Part shown: piece after piece, positions 55,900-64,000 of the stretch | How the letters are laid out: each line of letters opens with the position of its first letter | Position numbering within the stretch: the first letter of the stretch is position 1 | Origin: Synechococcus sp. KORDI-52 | GTDB taxonomy: Bacteria; Cyanobacteriota; Cyanobacteriia; PCC-6307; Cyanobiaceae | NCBI RefSeq assembly: GCF_000737595.1 | Contig: NZ_CP006271.1 | Span: 1,302,001-1,366,000, forward strand | Length of the DNA stretch: 64,000 nucleotides | Direction: 5' to 3' | The notes under the pieces: generated by a model | What the model was told of the DNA's origin: nothing | Seen by the model: the letters and a program-made list of their open reading frames with translations, nothing else | Databases searched by the model: none | Position numbers and translations under genes: made by a program

Positions 55900-56020
55900 T
55901 TCTTCCTTGAATCGCCATTTGTTGCTCCTGTCGCTTTCCAATTCTTGAGTTTATCTTTGAAATTAATCATTGTTTTCTTTCTTTCGGCGATAAGAACAAT
56001 TGTTCTGCCCATGGTTGTTG
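55900..56020. other. Short gap at the right edge of the island
   Basis: A 121-base stretch between convergent genes, where the A+T-rich composition begins to return to normal. No T-tract hairpin was clear. Confidence 0.3.
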
Positions 56021-56713
56021 CTATTTGAGCAGATAGCCCATCCCGCGTACGGTTTGAATTAGCTTGTCGTGCCCTGGTCGTTCGATCTTTTTGCGTAGAT
56101 AGCGGATGTACACCTCCAGGAGGTTGTCATCCCCAGTCCAGCTCTGTCCCCAGACCGCATGAAGGATTGCTTTCCTGGCGAGAGTTTGCCCGGGGTGTTG
56201 TAAAAAATACATCATCAGATCATATTCTTTAACAGTAAGCTTTTTAATGATTCCAGCCCGATTCACTTCCCGTGTTTCCGTGTTCAACTCCAGGTCGGCA
56301 TGCTTACGAAGCGCACCCTCGAGATGATCCGTCTCCATGCCGACTCGGCGGATCAGTGCTTCGATGCGGGCATCCAGTTCCTCCAAGGCGAAGGGGAACG
56401 ACAACACATCGTCTGATCCGGCCTGTAATGAAATCACCCGTTGGCGAAAGTGATCGTTATTAATCAGATGAATCAACGGCAGTGACGATTTCTGAGAACG
56501 GATGGAAGCCAGCAGTTCCACTCCATGCTCGAAGCCCTCGCCTTCGCTGATGATCACACCAAGATCTGGCCGGTCCTCCAGTTGTTCCCTGAGATTGGCG
56601 CCGATCTTGTTTTGGATGATCAGATGGCAGCCCTTGCTTCCCAAATGTTTGCCGATAAGGGTGGTTGAATCTGACGGACGTGCAAACAGGAGAACCCTCC
56701 GTTCAGACCCCAC
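56021..56713 (-). CDS. OmpR-family regulator with a degenerate receiver
   Basis: A 230-residue protein. The C-terminal winged helix is complete: VKEYDLMMYFLQHPGQTLAR, VWGQSWTGDDNLLEVYIRYLRKKIE, TVRGMGYLL. The receiver keeps the fold but loses the phosphorylation set: the Asp position reads VIISEGEG (Ser), the acidic pair near the N-terminus is absent, and the Lys in the K-P-F motif is replaced (VLSFPFALEEL). It is likely phosphorylation-independent. The start is GTG. It is the third gene in the adhesin operon, 41 bases after the small acidic gene. Confidence 0.85.
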   Translation of the reverse strand: MGSERRVLLFARPSDSTTLIGKHLGSKGCHLIIQNKIGANLREQLEDRPDLGVIISEGEGFEHGVELLASIRSQKSSLPLIHLINNDHFRQRVISLQAGSDDVLSFPFALEELDARIEALIRRVGMETDHLEGALRKHADLELNTETREVNRAGIIKKLTVKEYDLMMYFLQHPGQTLARKAILHAVWGQSWTGDDNLLEVYIRYLRKKIERPGHDKLIQTVRGMGYLLK

Positions 56714-56754
56714 GCGGCTGATGCAGAAACCTCATCATTTTAGGAATTCACGCT

Positions 56755-57153
56755 TCAGCCATCAAGGCCAACTGGATCTACTGATGTGACGCTGTCGTGC
56801 AGTGCATGGTCTGTGATGGACAGATCCAGTGCGGCGAGCACTGAATCAGCTGCGAAGTTCCCCTCGTCATCAGGACTCAGTTGAAGGCTACCGCCATCGG
56901 CTTCCTCGAGCGTTAATTCTTCAGCGATCGATTTCAGCACCTGTTGCTCCAACAGCATGAACTCATCGCTGGACAACTGATGTTGATCGAGAAAATCGCT
57001 CACCATGCTGTCGAGCTCGTACATCAGCCCCGCTTGTCGCGTTGATGGAGCCTCGAGTTCACCCACTGGAGAGCGAGCCCGGTCGAGAAATTCAGTGACC
57101 AGCTCTCCGATCGATGCTGTGAGCGGTTCCAGCGCGGTTGTGAATTCAGCCAT
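56755..57153 (-). CDS. Small acidic protein of the adhesin operon
   Basis: A 132-residue, acidic, mostly helical soluble protein (MAEFTTALEPLTASIGELVT..., EFMLLEQQVLKSIAEELTLEE). No family is recognised. Its ATG is 2 bases after the adhesin stop, so translation is almost certainly coupled. It may be a chaperone or immunity-like partner of the adhesin, which is inference. Confidence 0.65.
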   Translation of the reverse strand: MAEFTTALEPLTASIGELVTEFLDRARSPVGELEAPSTRQAGLMYELDSMVSDFLDQHQLSSDEFMLLEQQVLKSIAEELTLEEADGGSLQLSPDDEGNFAADSVLAALDLSITDHALHDSVTSVDPVGLDG

Positions 57154-57155
57154 GG

Positions 57156-60100
57156 TTAGCTCCCTGAGGAGTAATCGTCATCACTGGCATCCACAACATG
57201 AATGTCCATTGTCTCGCTGATTGTGCTCTCAGCAAGTTCCAGGTCGCGATCAAAACTGTCGTCTTCTATCTCAACAGACGCTTCTTCTGCACCGGCAACT
57301 GACTCCACGCCCGTGGCGTCAGCGTCCTCAAGGTTGGCTCCATCGTCTTGGGTCATGAGCTCGTGCTGCACCTCGGCGATCACGCTTTCATCGACTGGAT
57401 TTTCATCCATGAATTGATCCACCATCTCAGCGGTCGACAAATCGTCGATCGGATCTGGATTGATCGCATCGGCCTCAGGGGCGGTTGCTTGTGACTCAGC
57501 GCCGGCAGCCGTCTCTTGCTCTGGCTGTGGTGGTTGCTCCACTGCATCGCTGTTGAGGCCGTTGCCTTCAGCGATCTGGTTGAGGTTGCCCGTGAGATCC
57601 AGCAGTGCATCACTGCTCAATTCAGCATTGGCGACCTGCGTCAGCACGTCGGTGTAGTCGCCCTGGGTGAGAACCTGCACGGCGCTGACGGCATCCACCG
57701 CATCGTCATCGGGCGTGAGGGGAAGAATCGCACTCTCAATGGCCAGTTGGCTGGAGGAGAGGAAGTCGACAACGTTGGCATCGATGCCATCGAGGCTGAG
57801 CTGTTCAGTCACATCGTTGATGAACTGCTTGTCTGCCAGCTGGATGGGACTATCTGCAGCGTTGGCCACGATCTGATCGGCCAGGGCGGTGAACACCTCA
57901 AAGGACACCTCTGCAGGAGAGCTCTGCTGCTGTGCAGCACTGAGTTCCGCCAGTTGCACGGCGAGTGTCATCACGCCTGCGGTGGTGGCGAACACCTCGG
58001 CTGTGCTGGTCATGGGGTTGAGGGCCGTGATTGGTGTCTCCGTTGGTAGATCCAGGGCTTGCTGCAGGTCGGCCTGGGCCGACGCTCGTTCGTCACCGTT
58101 TTCGATCCGTGCCTGCAGGAGACTGGTTAGTGGTGTGATCACACCGCCTGCGGCTGGTCCAAACAGGTTGATGGCGTAACTGAGGCCTGTTTCGGTGTCC
58201 GTACCGCCGGTCTGTACGGCGCGGGCCTCACCGAGGGTGAAGATGCCGTCTTGATTGACATCGAGATCTGCCAGGGGGATCTGCCATGCCACTTCACCGT
58301 TCGCATCGGTGACCCCGATCAATTCATCGGCGTCGATGGATCCATCGAAGTCTTGATCAAGGAAGAGTTGTGCACCTGCGATGGGCCCATCCAAGGTTGC
58401 GGAATCAGCTGCGATGGTGATGTTGGGTGTGTTGCTTCCGCTCGATGCCGTTTGCCCGCTGGCTTGCAGGCTTCCTGTGGGCACATCAACGTAGAAATCC
58501 TCGTCGGCTTGTTGGTCTGAATATTGGACGGCGATTTTATAGACAGTGCCACCAATCTGAGAGGCTATACCCGTCTGTGTTACGGCTACTTGGCTGATGT
58601 TGTCGCCGACGATTGAGATCGTGTCGTTGTCTCCATTGGCCCGGAAATCGTCGATAATATCGATTTCATTAGGAGTTGGATTGACGATGTTGACTTTGAC
58701 ATTGTCAAAGTATATTTCATCAGTACTTTCCCAGTTTCCACTTGATTTGAATCGAACTGAGAACGAGAGGCTGGCATTTCCGCTTATGTTGTTTGTGAAA
58801 TATTGTGTGAGGTCAAGTGTTTGGCTTCCGCTGCCACCAGATGTTCCCGTGACCCTAAAGTTGGTGGTTGTTTCATTGTTTCCTGGGCTCACAAGATACA
58901 CTTCGACGTATTCATTGGCTTGGTTTGCGCTATCAACCCAGTCAAATGAGAGATTGATTACGCTGTTTTGATTGATGTCTGATTGATTGATGGTGATCAG
59001 GTCACTGGTCAGGGATTTGTTGTTATCAGCGTTGTCGAATCGAATTGCGGTGCTGGAAACATTGGTGTCATTGACTGCTCGAATAACTCCAGTGTCGGCT
59101 CTGCCTGTGCCGTTGTTGGCATTGCCATCACTATCTCCACTTTCATCCCACTGCCCCCAGTTTCTGCCATTAGCGGATAGTTGTGTTTCGGTGTCGAAAT
59201 CATCAAAGAACACCTTGGTGGGTACGCCTTGGCCTTTGAAGAATCTGAATTGATCATCTCCGCTACCGCCGGTCATCGAATCGCTGCCTGTGCCCCCTGT
59301 GATTTCGTCGTTGCCATCTCCTCCAGCAATGGTGTCATCACCTTCTTGTCCATAGATCTTGTCGTTGCCTAGGCCGCCGTTGATATCGTCGTTTCCATTG
59401 GCGCGTGTTCTCCCATTGACTTCTGTTTCTTGTGCAACTTGGTCTGAATTAGATCGTATGTAGTTGATCGTGTCTGTTCTTGTCCAGTTGGTTCCTGGTG
59501 CCGTCTCGAGATAATTAAAGATTTCCCATCCTGATCCCACTTCAAACCCTTGATTTGTTGTGGCATTGTATGGAGGGATGAAAATCCCTCCTTGCGTTGT
59601 TCCAATCAAGTCGTCTGTAAATGTTACATCTCCGAAGATTAAATCGTCACTTGCTTCGCCATTAATGTCATCATCGCCTGCGGCTATTAGTGATGTAAAT
59701 CCGCTGATATCTCCCAGGACCTGCTCAAGTTGATCGCCAGATGTGACGTTAATGGCTTGACCACCTCCTTGGACAAGGCTGAGGTTGGCGAGCTGTGATG
59801 AACTAACGTCAATTCCTACCGCTTTGATGTCAAATCCTGGATTGACGTTGGAGTTTGTTATTAATGCACGTTCGTCAATGGTATCGTCGTTAGTGGTTCC
59901 GCCTTGATTCCAGTTTCCCTGAAAGTTGCCAATCGCGCGATTAATCTGGAATTGAGTTGTTCCAGTATTAACGTTGCTAGTGTTGCTTGTGCTAACGATA
60001 TTTCCTATGTAGTTTGCATTGGGTTCTCCGTCTGATATGAAGATTACGGTGTTTTGATCTGTGTCGTTGGTGTCGAATGGATCTGGCTGGTAATTGTTGA

Positions 60101-63100
60101 CCACCCCTGAACCATTCTCGTTGATCCACCCTGAAGCCCTTTGTAAACCGCCTTCGTAATTGGTGAATTGAGTATTTTGTAGGCCGGAGCGAATATTGTT
60201 TATAACAGTTGTGGCTGCCTGAACTACTGGCATATCATTCCCTGCTCCTGCTTGGAATTCAAAAACCCCGAGACTCTGCGCTCCAGTGCCAAATCTTACA
60301 ATTTGAACTCTTGCGGCAGCTCCACTCTCGTCAATATCTTTAAGAAGGTCGATGACACTCCTTTGTAGAGCCTCCAGTCTTGAAATGGTTTGGCCGCCAA
60401 AGCTTATATTTTCACGGACCATGCTTGTTGATATATCAAGCACCAATGAGAGATTGACTTTTTGATTGACTCTTGATGAGCCACCGACGTCTCCAATTAA
60501 AATATCTTCCCCTGTTGTACCGTTGATGGTGCCAGATCCTGGGGGATTGATGTCGGTTTGAGTGATTAAATCGTAGTCAACTTCGTATGGTGTGCTTGAG
60601 CTAGGAATGTCATTGACATTTTGACCGACCTTTAGAACCGCTGCCGGTGTTGCTGCCGTCCAGGTGACGTCAAAGTCGGCGTCAACAAAGTCAAGATCTC
60701 CGTCTGTTAATTTGACGTTAAAGTTTAACGTTGTATCAGTTGCCCCGTCTATTGTTGCGTATTCTTGGACGGTGTAATCCGGCTGGCTTGGGTCGAGGGT
60801 GATTGTGAAAACATAGCCTGCGGCTAACGGGTCCGCTTGTTGGGCAGGCGTTAGTAAACTCCAATCGAGGGCTGTCTTTGTCGATGCAATCAGTTCTGTT
60901 CCATTGTTGATTAGGTAATAGCGAACGACATTTCCTCCACTTGTTATTCCAGCGTCATCACCATCAGTGATTCCAGTGAATGTCACTGACCCTAACTCGT
61001 CGGCCCCAGGATCAAGCGCTGTTGCTGTAGGAGTGTTCAAATCTCCTGTTTCAGCACTTGATCCGTCATTGTTGAGTGTTACATCTTCAGGCGTGAAGTC
61101 AGCTGGGCCGTCATCAAAGAACTGGAAGTTTCCAGCGACGTTGCCTGAGGAGACGTCTTGAGTGAGGAAATCGCCGTCGGAATCGGTGGTTTTGACATCA
61201 GCGGAGATTTTGATGTCGAGGGAGCCGTCACCGAGGGTGACCTTGTCATTCGGAGTGGTGCTGTAGGTGCCTTCTGTGACGGTGCCACCGTTGAGAGGAG
61301 GGACCCCAGTTGTGCCTGTGCCATCGGTGATGACGGAGTGTTCGAAGGCCTCGAACTGGGTCTGAGTGATTTCTCCAGAGGTCTGGTTGATGGTCAGAGA
61401 GAAGACCGGATTGCCGCTGGTGATGCCAGTTGAATCGGTACGGCCCTCGATGGTGCGTGAGTCAGGTGAGAGATAGGCGTAGACCGGAGTTGCAGCGTTA
61501 TCGGAGAGTGTGAGCCCTGTTGTGAAAGCCCCATCAGAGCCGATGGAAGTGCCAGAGAGCTGGAAGGTGAAGCCACTACCAGCGGGATCAATGACAACGT
61601 TTGCGGGAGGATCTGAGTTATCGGCGCCGTAGTCGGGAGTGACGGCGTTAATGAAGGCGTTGGCGAGAGCGGCAGAGGTAACAGAGGCAGGAAGTGCCTT
61701 GTCATTGCCGTCGACAGCGTTGGGAGGGACGGCCGTTGTTGAGAGACCGCCATCACCGGTTTGGAGTGTGAAGCTGGCGAGAATTTTGGCGGGGACATCA
61801 GCAGCTTCTGCTGGGCCGTCATCAAAGAACTGGAAGTTTCCAGCGACGTTGCCTGAGGAGACGTCTTGAGTGAGGAAATCGCCGTCGGAATCGGTGGTTT
61901 TGACATCAGCGGAGATTTTGATGTCGAGGGAGCCGTCACCGAGGGTGACCTTGTCATTCGGAGTGGTGCTGTAAGTGCCGGGTATAACGGAGCCATCGGG
62001 ATTCAGGGATGGCGTGCCGTTGGTGATGACGGAGTGTTGGAAGGCCTGGAACTGGGTCTGTGTGATTTGGCCGGTGGACTTGTTGATGGAGAGAGAGAAG
62101 ACCGGATTGCCGCTGGTGATGCCAGTTGAATCGGTACGGCCCTCGATGGTGCGTGAGTCAGGTGAGAGATAGGCGTAGACCGGAGTTGCAGCGTTATCGG
62201 AGAGTGTGAGCCCTGTTGTGAAAGCCCCATCAGAGCCGATGGAAGTGCCAGAGAGCTGGAAGGTGAAGCCACTACCAGCGGGATCAATGACAACGTTTGC
62301 GGGAGGATCTGAGTTATCGGCGCCGTAGTCGGGAGTGACGGCGTTAATGAATGCGTTAGCGAGAACGTTTGAGGTGTCTGTATCAGCAAGTTGTTTGTCG
62401 TTGCCGTCTGAGAGACCGCCATCGCCTGTGAGCAGTTCGAGCCCACTGAGAATGGGTGAGACGGCGGAGGTTTCGGTTGGGCCGTCATCGGCGAACTGGA
62501 TGTTTCCACCAAGATCGATCGAGGCATCGGCACTCAGACTTTGCCCGGATGCATAGGTGTCGGTGACCGTTGCGGTCAGCTGAATCTGGTTGTTAGCCAG
62601 AAACATTTTGTCGAGCAGTGTTGCTGCATTGCTTGTGGTTGTGTCAATCCCGTTGACGTGTTCAATGGGTAAGAACTGTTGGAATGTCAGTATTCCGTTT
62701 GAAGAATCAATCGATACGGTGAAGACCTTTGTGCTGTTATTGATGTTTGAAAGTGAAGTTGTCCCAATGATGACCCCATTATCTTCGATGATAAAAATGT
62801 CGTTGGTTCCGCTTTTTAGGGCCGCAGTTTGAGATTTCTCGTTGTCTCCATTGAGTTGTGTTCCTTCGGGAACCTTTAATTCGAGGCTGTAGGAGATGTC
62901 TCGGGAGATTAATCCCGGCGCATTGTTTGGTTTGACGGTGAAGTTGGCAGCAAAGCTGACGACAGCGATTGCTCCCAATCCTGTTGGGCCGACGATTGAA
63001 GGAACATTTTTAGCTTGATCATCGCTGGATTGAGCCCCAACAAAATTTCCGTTGTTCAGGCCACCATCGAAGACCAATACATCACCGAAATCCTTTGCGG

Positions 63101-63611
63101 TGATGCTTGGGTCTGTCGGCTCTGGCGACGGCCCAGGTGTCGGCCCAGGTGTCGGCCCAGGCGTCGGACCAGGTGTCGGACCAGGTGTTGGTGTTGGCTC
63201 CGGTGTGGGCTCTGGAGCTGGTTCGGGCGTCGGTTCTGGATCAAGCGCTTCCTGCCTGGCTGGGTCGTCATCGAATGGGACGCCATCAAGAATTGCCTGT
63301 GCCAGCACTGATGGCACCAAAACAACCACATCACCCGGTGCAAATGCCTGGTCTTCCGTCGGTAGATCACCCCCACCCAAGCCGGAAGGAGAGAGAAGCG
63401 GATCACCGGCAATCAGAACCCGAGCGTCTGGTGGCGGTAGCTGTTCAACAGTTTCTGAATACCCCAGATAGTCCGTGAGTGGCACCGGCGTGTAACCCTC
63501 AGGATTTGGGGTTTGGCCTGCAGCTTGATAATCCTGTGCAGATTTCAGTGCTCCCGCGAGCTGGTTGCTTGTTTCCTGGTCTTGGGCATTACCGAGGAGC
63601 TCTTCAAACAT
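57156..63611 (-). CDS. Giant VWA/RTX adhesin-like protein
   Basis: A 2151-residue protein with no signal peptide, as expected for type I secretion. In order: an N-terminal segment, a Pro-rich linker of PTPGP repeats (about residues 128-168), T1SS-143/DUF5801-like repeats (about 370-845) carrying near-identical blocks, a VWA domain with MIDAS DxSxS (LVLDISTSM, about 1053) and FISDGEPN, an RTX region with GGxGxD nonapeptides (GGLGNDKIYGQEGDDTIAGG, about 1404-1451), a jelly-roll-like domain (about 1464-1645), EF/dockerin-like loops near 1760 and an acidic C-terminus. The protein is probably a cell-surface or released adhesin for attachment or motility. A small acidic gene and a regulator follow in the same transcript. 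Confidence 0.85.
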   Translation of the reverse strand: MFEELLGNAQDQETSNQLAGALKSAQDYQAAGQTPNPEGYTPVPLTDYLGYSETVEQLPPPDARVLIAGDPLLSPSGLGGGDLPTEDQAFAPGDVVVLVPSVLAQAILDGVPFDDDPARQEALDPEPTPEPAPEPTPEPTPTPGPTPGPTPGPTPGPTPGPSPEPTDPSITAKDFGDVLVFDGGLNNGNFVGAQSSDDQAKNVPSIVGPTGLGAIAVVSFAANFTVKPNNAPGLISRDISYSLELKVPEGTQLNGDNEKSQTAALKSGTNDIFIIEDNGVIIGTTSLSNINNSTKVFTVSIDSSNGILTFQQFLPIEHVNGIDTTTSNAATLLDKMFLANNQIQLTATVTDTYASGQSLSADASIDLGGNIQFADDGPTETSAVSPILSGLELLTGDGGLSDGNDKQLADTDTSNVLANAFINAVTPDYGADNSDPPANVVIDPAGSGFTFQLSGTSIGSDGAFTTGLTLSDNAATPVYAYLSPDSRTIEGRTDSTGITSGNPVFSLSINKSTGQITQTQFQAFQHSVITNGTPSLNPDGSVIPGTYSTTPNDKVTLGDGSLDIKISADVKTTDSDGDFLTQDVSSGNVAGNFQFFDDGPAEAADVPAKILASFTLQTGDGGLSTTAVPPNAVDGNDKALPASVTSAALANAFINAVTPDYGADNSDPPANVVIDPAGSGFTFQLSGTSIGSDGAFTTGLTLSDNAATPVYAYLSPDSRTIEGRTDSTGITSGNPVFSLTINQTSGEITQTQFEAFEHSVITDGTGTTGVPPLNGGTVTEGTYSTTPNDKVTLGDGSLDIKISADVKTTDSDGDFLTQDVSSGNVAGNFQFFDDGPADFTPEDVTLNNDGSSAETGDLNTPTATALDPGADELGSVTFTGITDGDDAGITSGGNVVRYYLINNGTELIASTKTALDWSLLTPAQQADPLAAGYVFTITLDPSQPDYTVQEYATIDGATDTTLNFNVKLTDGDLDFVDADFDVTWTAATPAAVLKVGQNVNDIPSSSTPYEVDYDLITQTDINPPGSGTINGTTGEDILIGDVGGSSRVNQKVNLSLVLDISTSMVRENISFGGQTISRLEALQRSVIDLLKDIDESGAAARVQIVRFGTGAQSLGVFEFQAGAGNDMPVVQAATTVINNIRSGLQNTQFTNYEGGLQRASGWINENGSGVVNNYQPDPFDTNDTDQNTVIFISDGEPNANYIGNIVSTSNTSNVNTGTTQFQINRAIGNFQGNWNQGGTTNDDTIDERALITNSNVNPGFDIKAVGIDVSSSQLANLSLVQGGGQAINVTSGDQLEQVLGDISGFTSLIAAGDDDINGEASDDLIFGDVTFTDDLIGTTQGGIFIPPYNATTNQGFEVGSGWEIFNYLETAPGTNWTRTDTINYIRSNSDQVAQETEVNGRTRANGNDDINGGLGNDKIYGQEGDDTIAGGDGNDEITGGTGSDSMTGGSGDDQFRFFKGQGVPTKVFFDDFDTETQLSANGRNWGQWDESGDSDGNANNGTGRADTGVIRAVNDTNVSSTAIRFDNADNNKSLTSDLITINQSDINQNSVINLSFDWVDSANQANEYVEVYLVSPGNNETTTNFRVTGTSGGSGSQTLDLTQYFTNNISGNASLSFSVRFKSSGNWESTDEIYFDNVKVNIVNPTPNEIDIIDDFRANGDNDTISIVGDNISQVAVTQTGIASQIGGTVYKIAVQYSDQQADEDFYVDVPTGSLQASGQTASSGSNTPNITIAADSATLDGPIAGAQLFLDQDFDGSIDADELIGVTDANGEVAWQIPLADLDVNQDGIFTLGEARAVQTGGTDTETGLSYAINLFGPAAGGVITPLTSLLQARIENGDERASAQADLQQALDLPTETPITALNPMTSTAEVFATTAGVMTLAVQLAELSAAQQQSSPAEVSFEVFTALADQIVANAADSPIQLADKQFINDVTEQLSLDGIDANVVDFLSSSQLAIESAILPLTPDDDAVDAVSAVQVLTQGDYTDVLTQVANAELSSDALLDLTGNLNQIAEGNGLNSDAVEQPPQPEQETAAGAESQATAPEADAINPDPIDDLSTAEMVDQFMDENPVDESVIAEVQHELMTQDDGANLEDADATGVESVAGAEEASVEIEDDSFDRDLELAESTISETMDIHVVDASDDDYSSGS
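61102..61265. repeat. Direct repeat A, copy 1
   Basis: A 164-base block identical to 61810-61973, 708 bases apart, inside the adhesin repeats. It encodes the junction between consecutive repeat domains (VTLGDGSLDIKISADVKTTD through DDGPA). Confidence 0.9.
61396..61655. repeat. Direct repeat B, copy 1
   Basis: A 260-base block identical to 62092-62351, 696 bases apart, encoding the core of each repeat domain (ALANAFINAVTPDYGADNSD through VFSL). Between blocks A and B the copies differ. Confidence 0.9.
61810..61973. repeat. Direct repeat A, copy 2
   Basis: Second copy of the 164-base block described at 61102-61265; no mismatch was found by eye. Confidence 0.9.
62092..62351. repeat. Direct repeat B, copy 2
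   Basis: Second copy of the 260-base block described at 61396-61655; no mismatch was found by eye. Confidence 0.9.
63105..63235. repeat. Short tandem repeat coding a Pro-rich linker
   Basis: Tandem 12-base units (GTCGGCCCAGGT and variants with GGACCA) encode the alternating P-T-P-G-P linker near the adhesin N-terminus. Such repeats can vary in number between strains. Confidence 0.75.
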
Positions 63612-63898
63612 CTGCTGACAGAGGGATCTTGATCAACAGCTAGACGCGCCCTGTCTGCTCCCCTTACCGAATTACTGCTTGTGCGCAAGCGTGTTTGTGC
63701 CACTACTCTTTTGCGGTTCGCAGAGCCCTTGCTGCGCAGTCAGTTTCGCGGCTGAGAAGATTCTGAGACTTTCATGGGAATTAAGGGCTTTTGAGTTCAG
63801 GAGAGTTGAGTTACTTCTTGAGTTGGCTCTTAGTTTTTTCTCACTTTTTTCTCAGTCAGCCTCTTGGCATTCACTGGTGCGGTGCACTCTCAGTACCG
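63612..63898. other. Region upstream of the adhesin
   Basis: About 290 bases with no supported gene. It should hold the adhesin promoter and perhaps one for a divergent gene. A T-rich stretch (63,832-63,850) is visible. A 94-codon ORF (63679-63963) here looks non-coding. Confidence 0.35.
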
Positions 63899-64000
63899 AT
63901 GCAGGGGCGCTGCGGATGCCCCAATCCGGTGGACTGTCTTCGCCATGGCTGGATGTGGTTTGAGCTGTTGGCTGCGCGAGGCCCTTTGCTGCCGTCGCTG
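63899..64000 (+). CDS. Partial ORF at the right edge
   Basis: From ATG at 63899 the frame stays open to the window end: MQGRCGCPNPVDCLRHGWMW then FELLAARGPLLPSL. A GTG at 63929 could also start it. The last part could be the beginning of a membrane segment. Being divergent from a type I secreted protein, it might be an exporter component, but nothing in the 34 visible residues proves that. Confidence 0.3.
   Translation, partial: MQGRCGCPNPVDCLRHGWMWFELLAARGPLLPSL

Noticed and set aside
63105-63235. CRISPR-like or tandem array at the adhesin N-terminus
   Set aside because: The repeats are 12-base units in frame that code for a Pro-rich linker; there are no spacers.
63679-63963. 94-codon ORF upstream of the adhesin
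   Set aside because: Phe/Ser/Leu-rich reading of a T-rich promoter-like region with GTG start and no family resemblance.

Overview
The window is a stretch of chromosome from a marine picocyanobacterium, most likely marine Synechococcus (alpha-cyanobacteria). The main evidence is the high-light-inducible protein gene (40.1-40.4 kb), the large Mg-chelatase subunit chlH (45.0-49.0 kb), many short conserved cyanobacterial families (DUF3685/Ycf55, DUF3727, DUF3038, DUF4335, DUF2949), a Calvin-cycle phosphoribulokinase of the short proteobacterial-like class, and tightly packed G+C-rich genes. No rRNA, tRNA, CRISPR array or insertion sequence was recognised. Coordinates and families come from reading translations by eye; no database search was run.

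Layout. 1-2 kb: weak or small secreted ORFs and an L,D-transpeptidase. 1.8-20 kb: core housekeeping genes, mostly on the plus strand: CDP-alcohol phosphatidyltransferase, a CSP41-like epimerase, hisA, a Fur-family regulator, a run ruvX-DUF3727-yqeG-proB-lpxD-leuB, prk with its own terminator, prepilin peptidase, accD and a Gfo/Idh/MocA oxidoreductase. 20.2-22.5 kb: a class I and a class II fructose-bisphosphate aldolase side by side, closed by a strong terminator. 22.6-25.6 kb (minus): purS-purQ-peptidase S66 and a protein joining an acetolactate-decarboxylase-like domain to a CARDB domain. 26.4-28.1 kb: mscS and a methyltransferase. 28.1-30.8 kb: arsR divergent from gap-arsJ, an arsenate-detoxification module with an ATCAA-N6-TTGAT operator candidate between them. 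31-33 kb: small ORFs and probable gene remnants. 32.9-36 kb: ppk2 and an OmpR/EnvZ-type two-component pair that looks proteobacterial. 36-44.8 kb: an EF-hand protein, DUF4335/DUF3038, apt, hli, a UbiH-like hydroxylase, dapB and a large HD-GYP sensor protein. 45-49 kb: chlH.

49.1-55.9 kb is a clearly A+T-rich accessory island between core-like sequences (15 of 60 bases are G/C in line 50,941-51,000; 42 of 60 in line 14,581-14,640). It carries a divergent MurF-like ligase, an orphan P-loop protein, a YkgJ-type cysteine-cluster protein and a large protein that appears to join an alpha/alpha-toroid to a C-terminal aminoglycoside-phosphotransferase-like kinase. This is the best candidate for an undescribed system; a role in making or modifying a surface polymer or peptide conjugate is inference only.

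56-63.6 kb (minus) is an apparent operon: a 2151-residue VWA/RTX type-I-secreted adhesin-like protein with nearly identical internal repeats, a small acidic protein starting 2 bases after it, and a winged-helix regulator whose receiver domain has lost its phosphorylation residues. An ORF running off the right edge is divergent from the adhesin.
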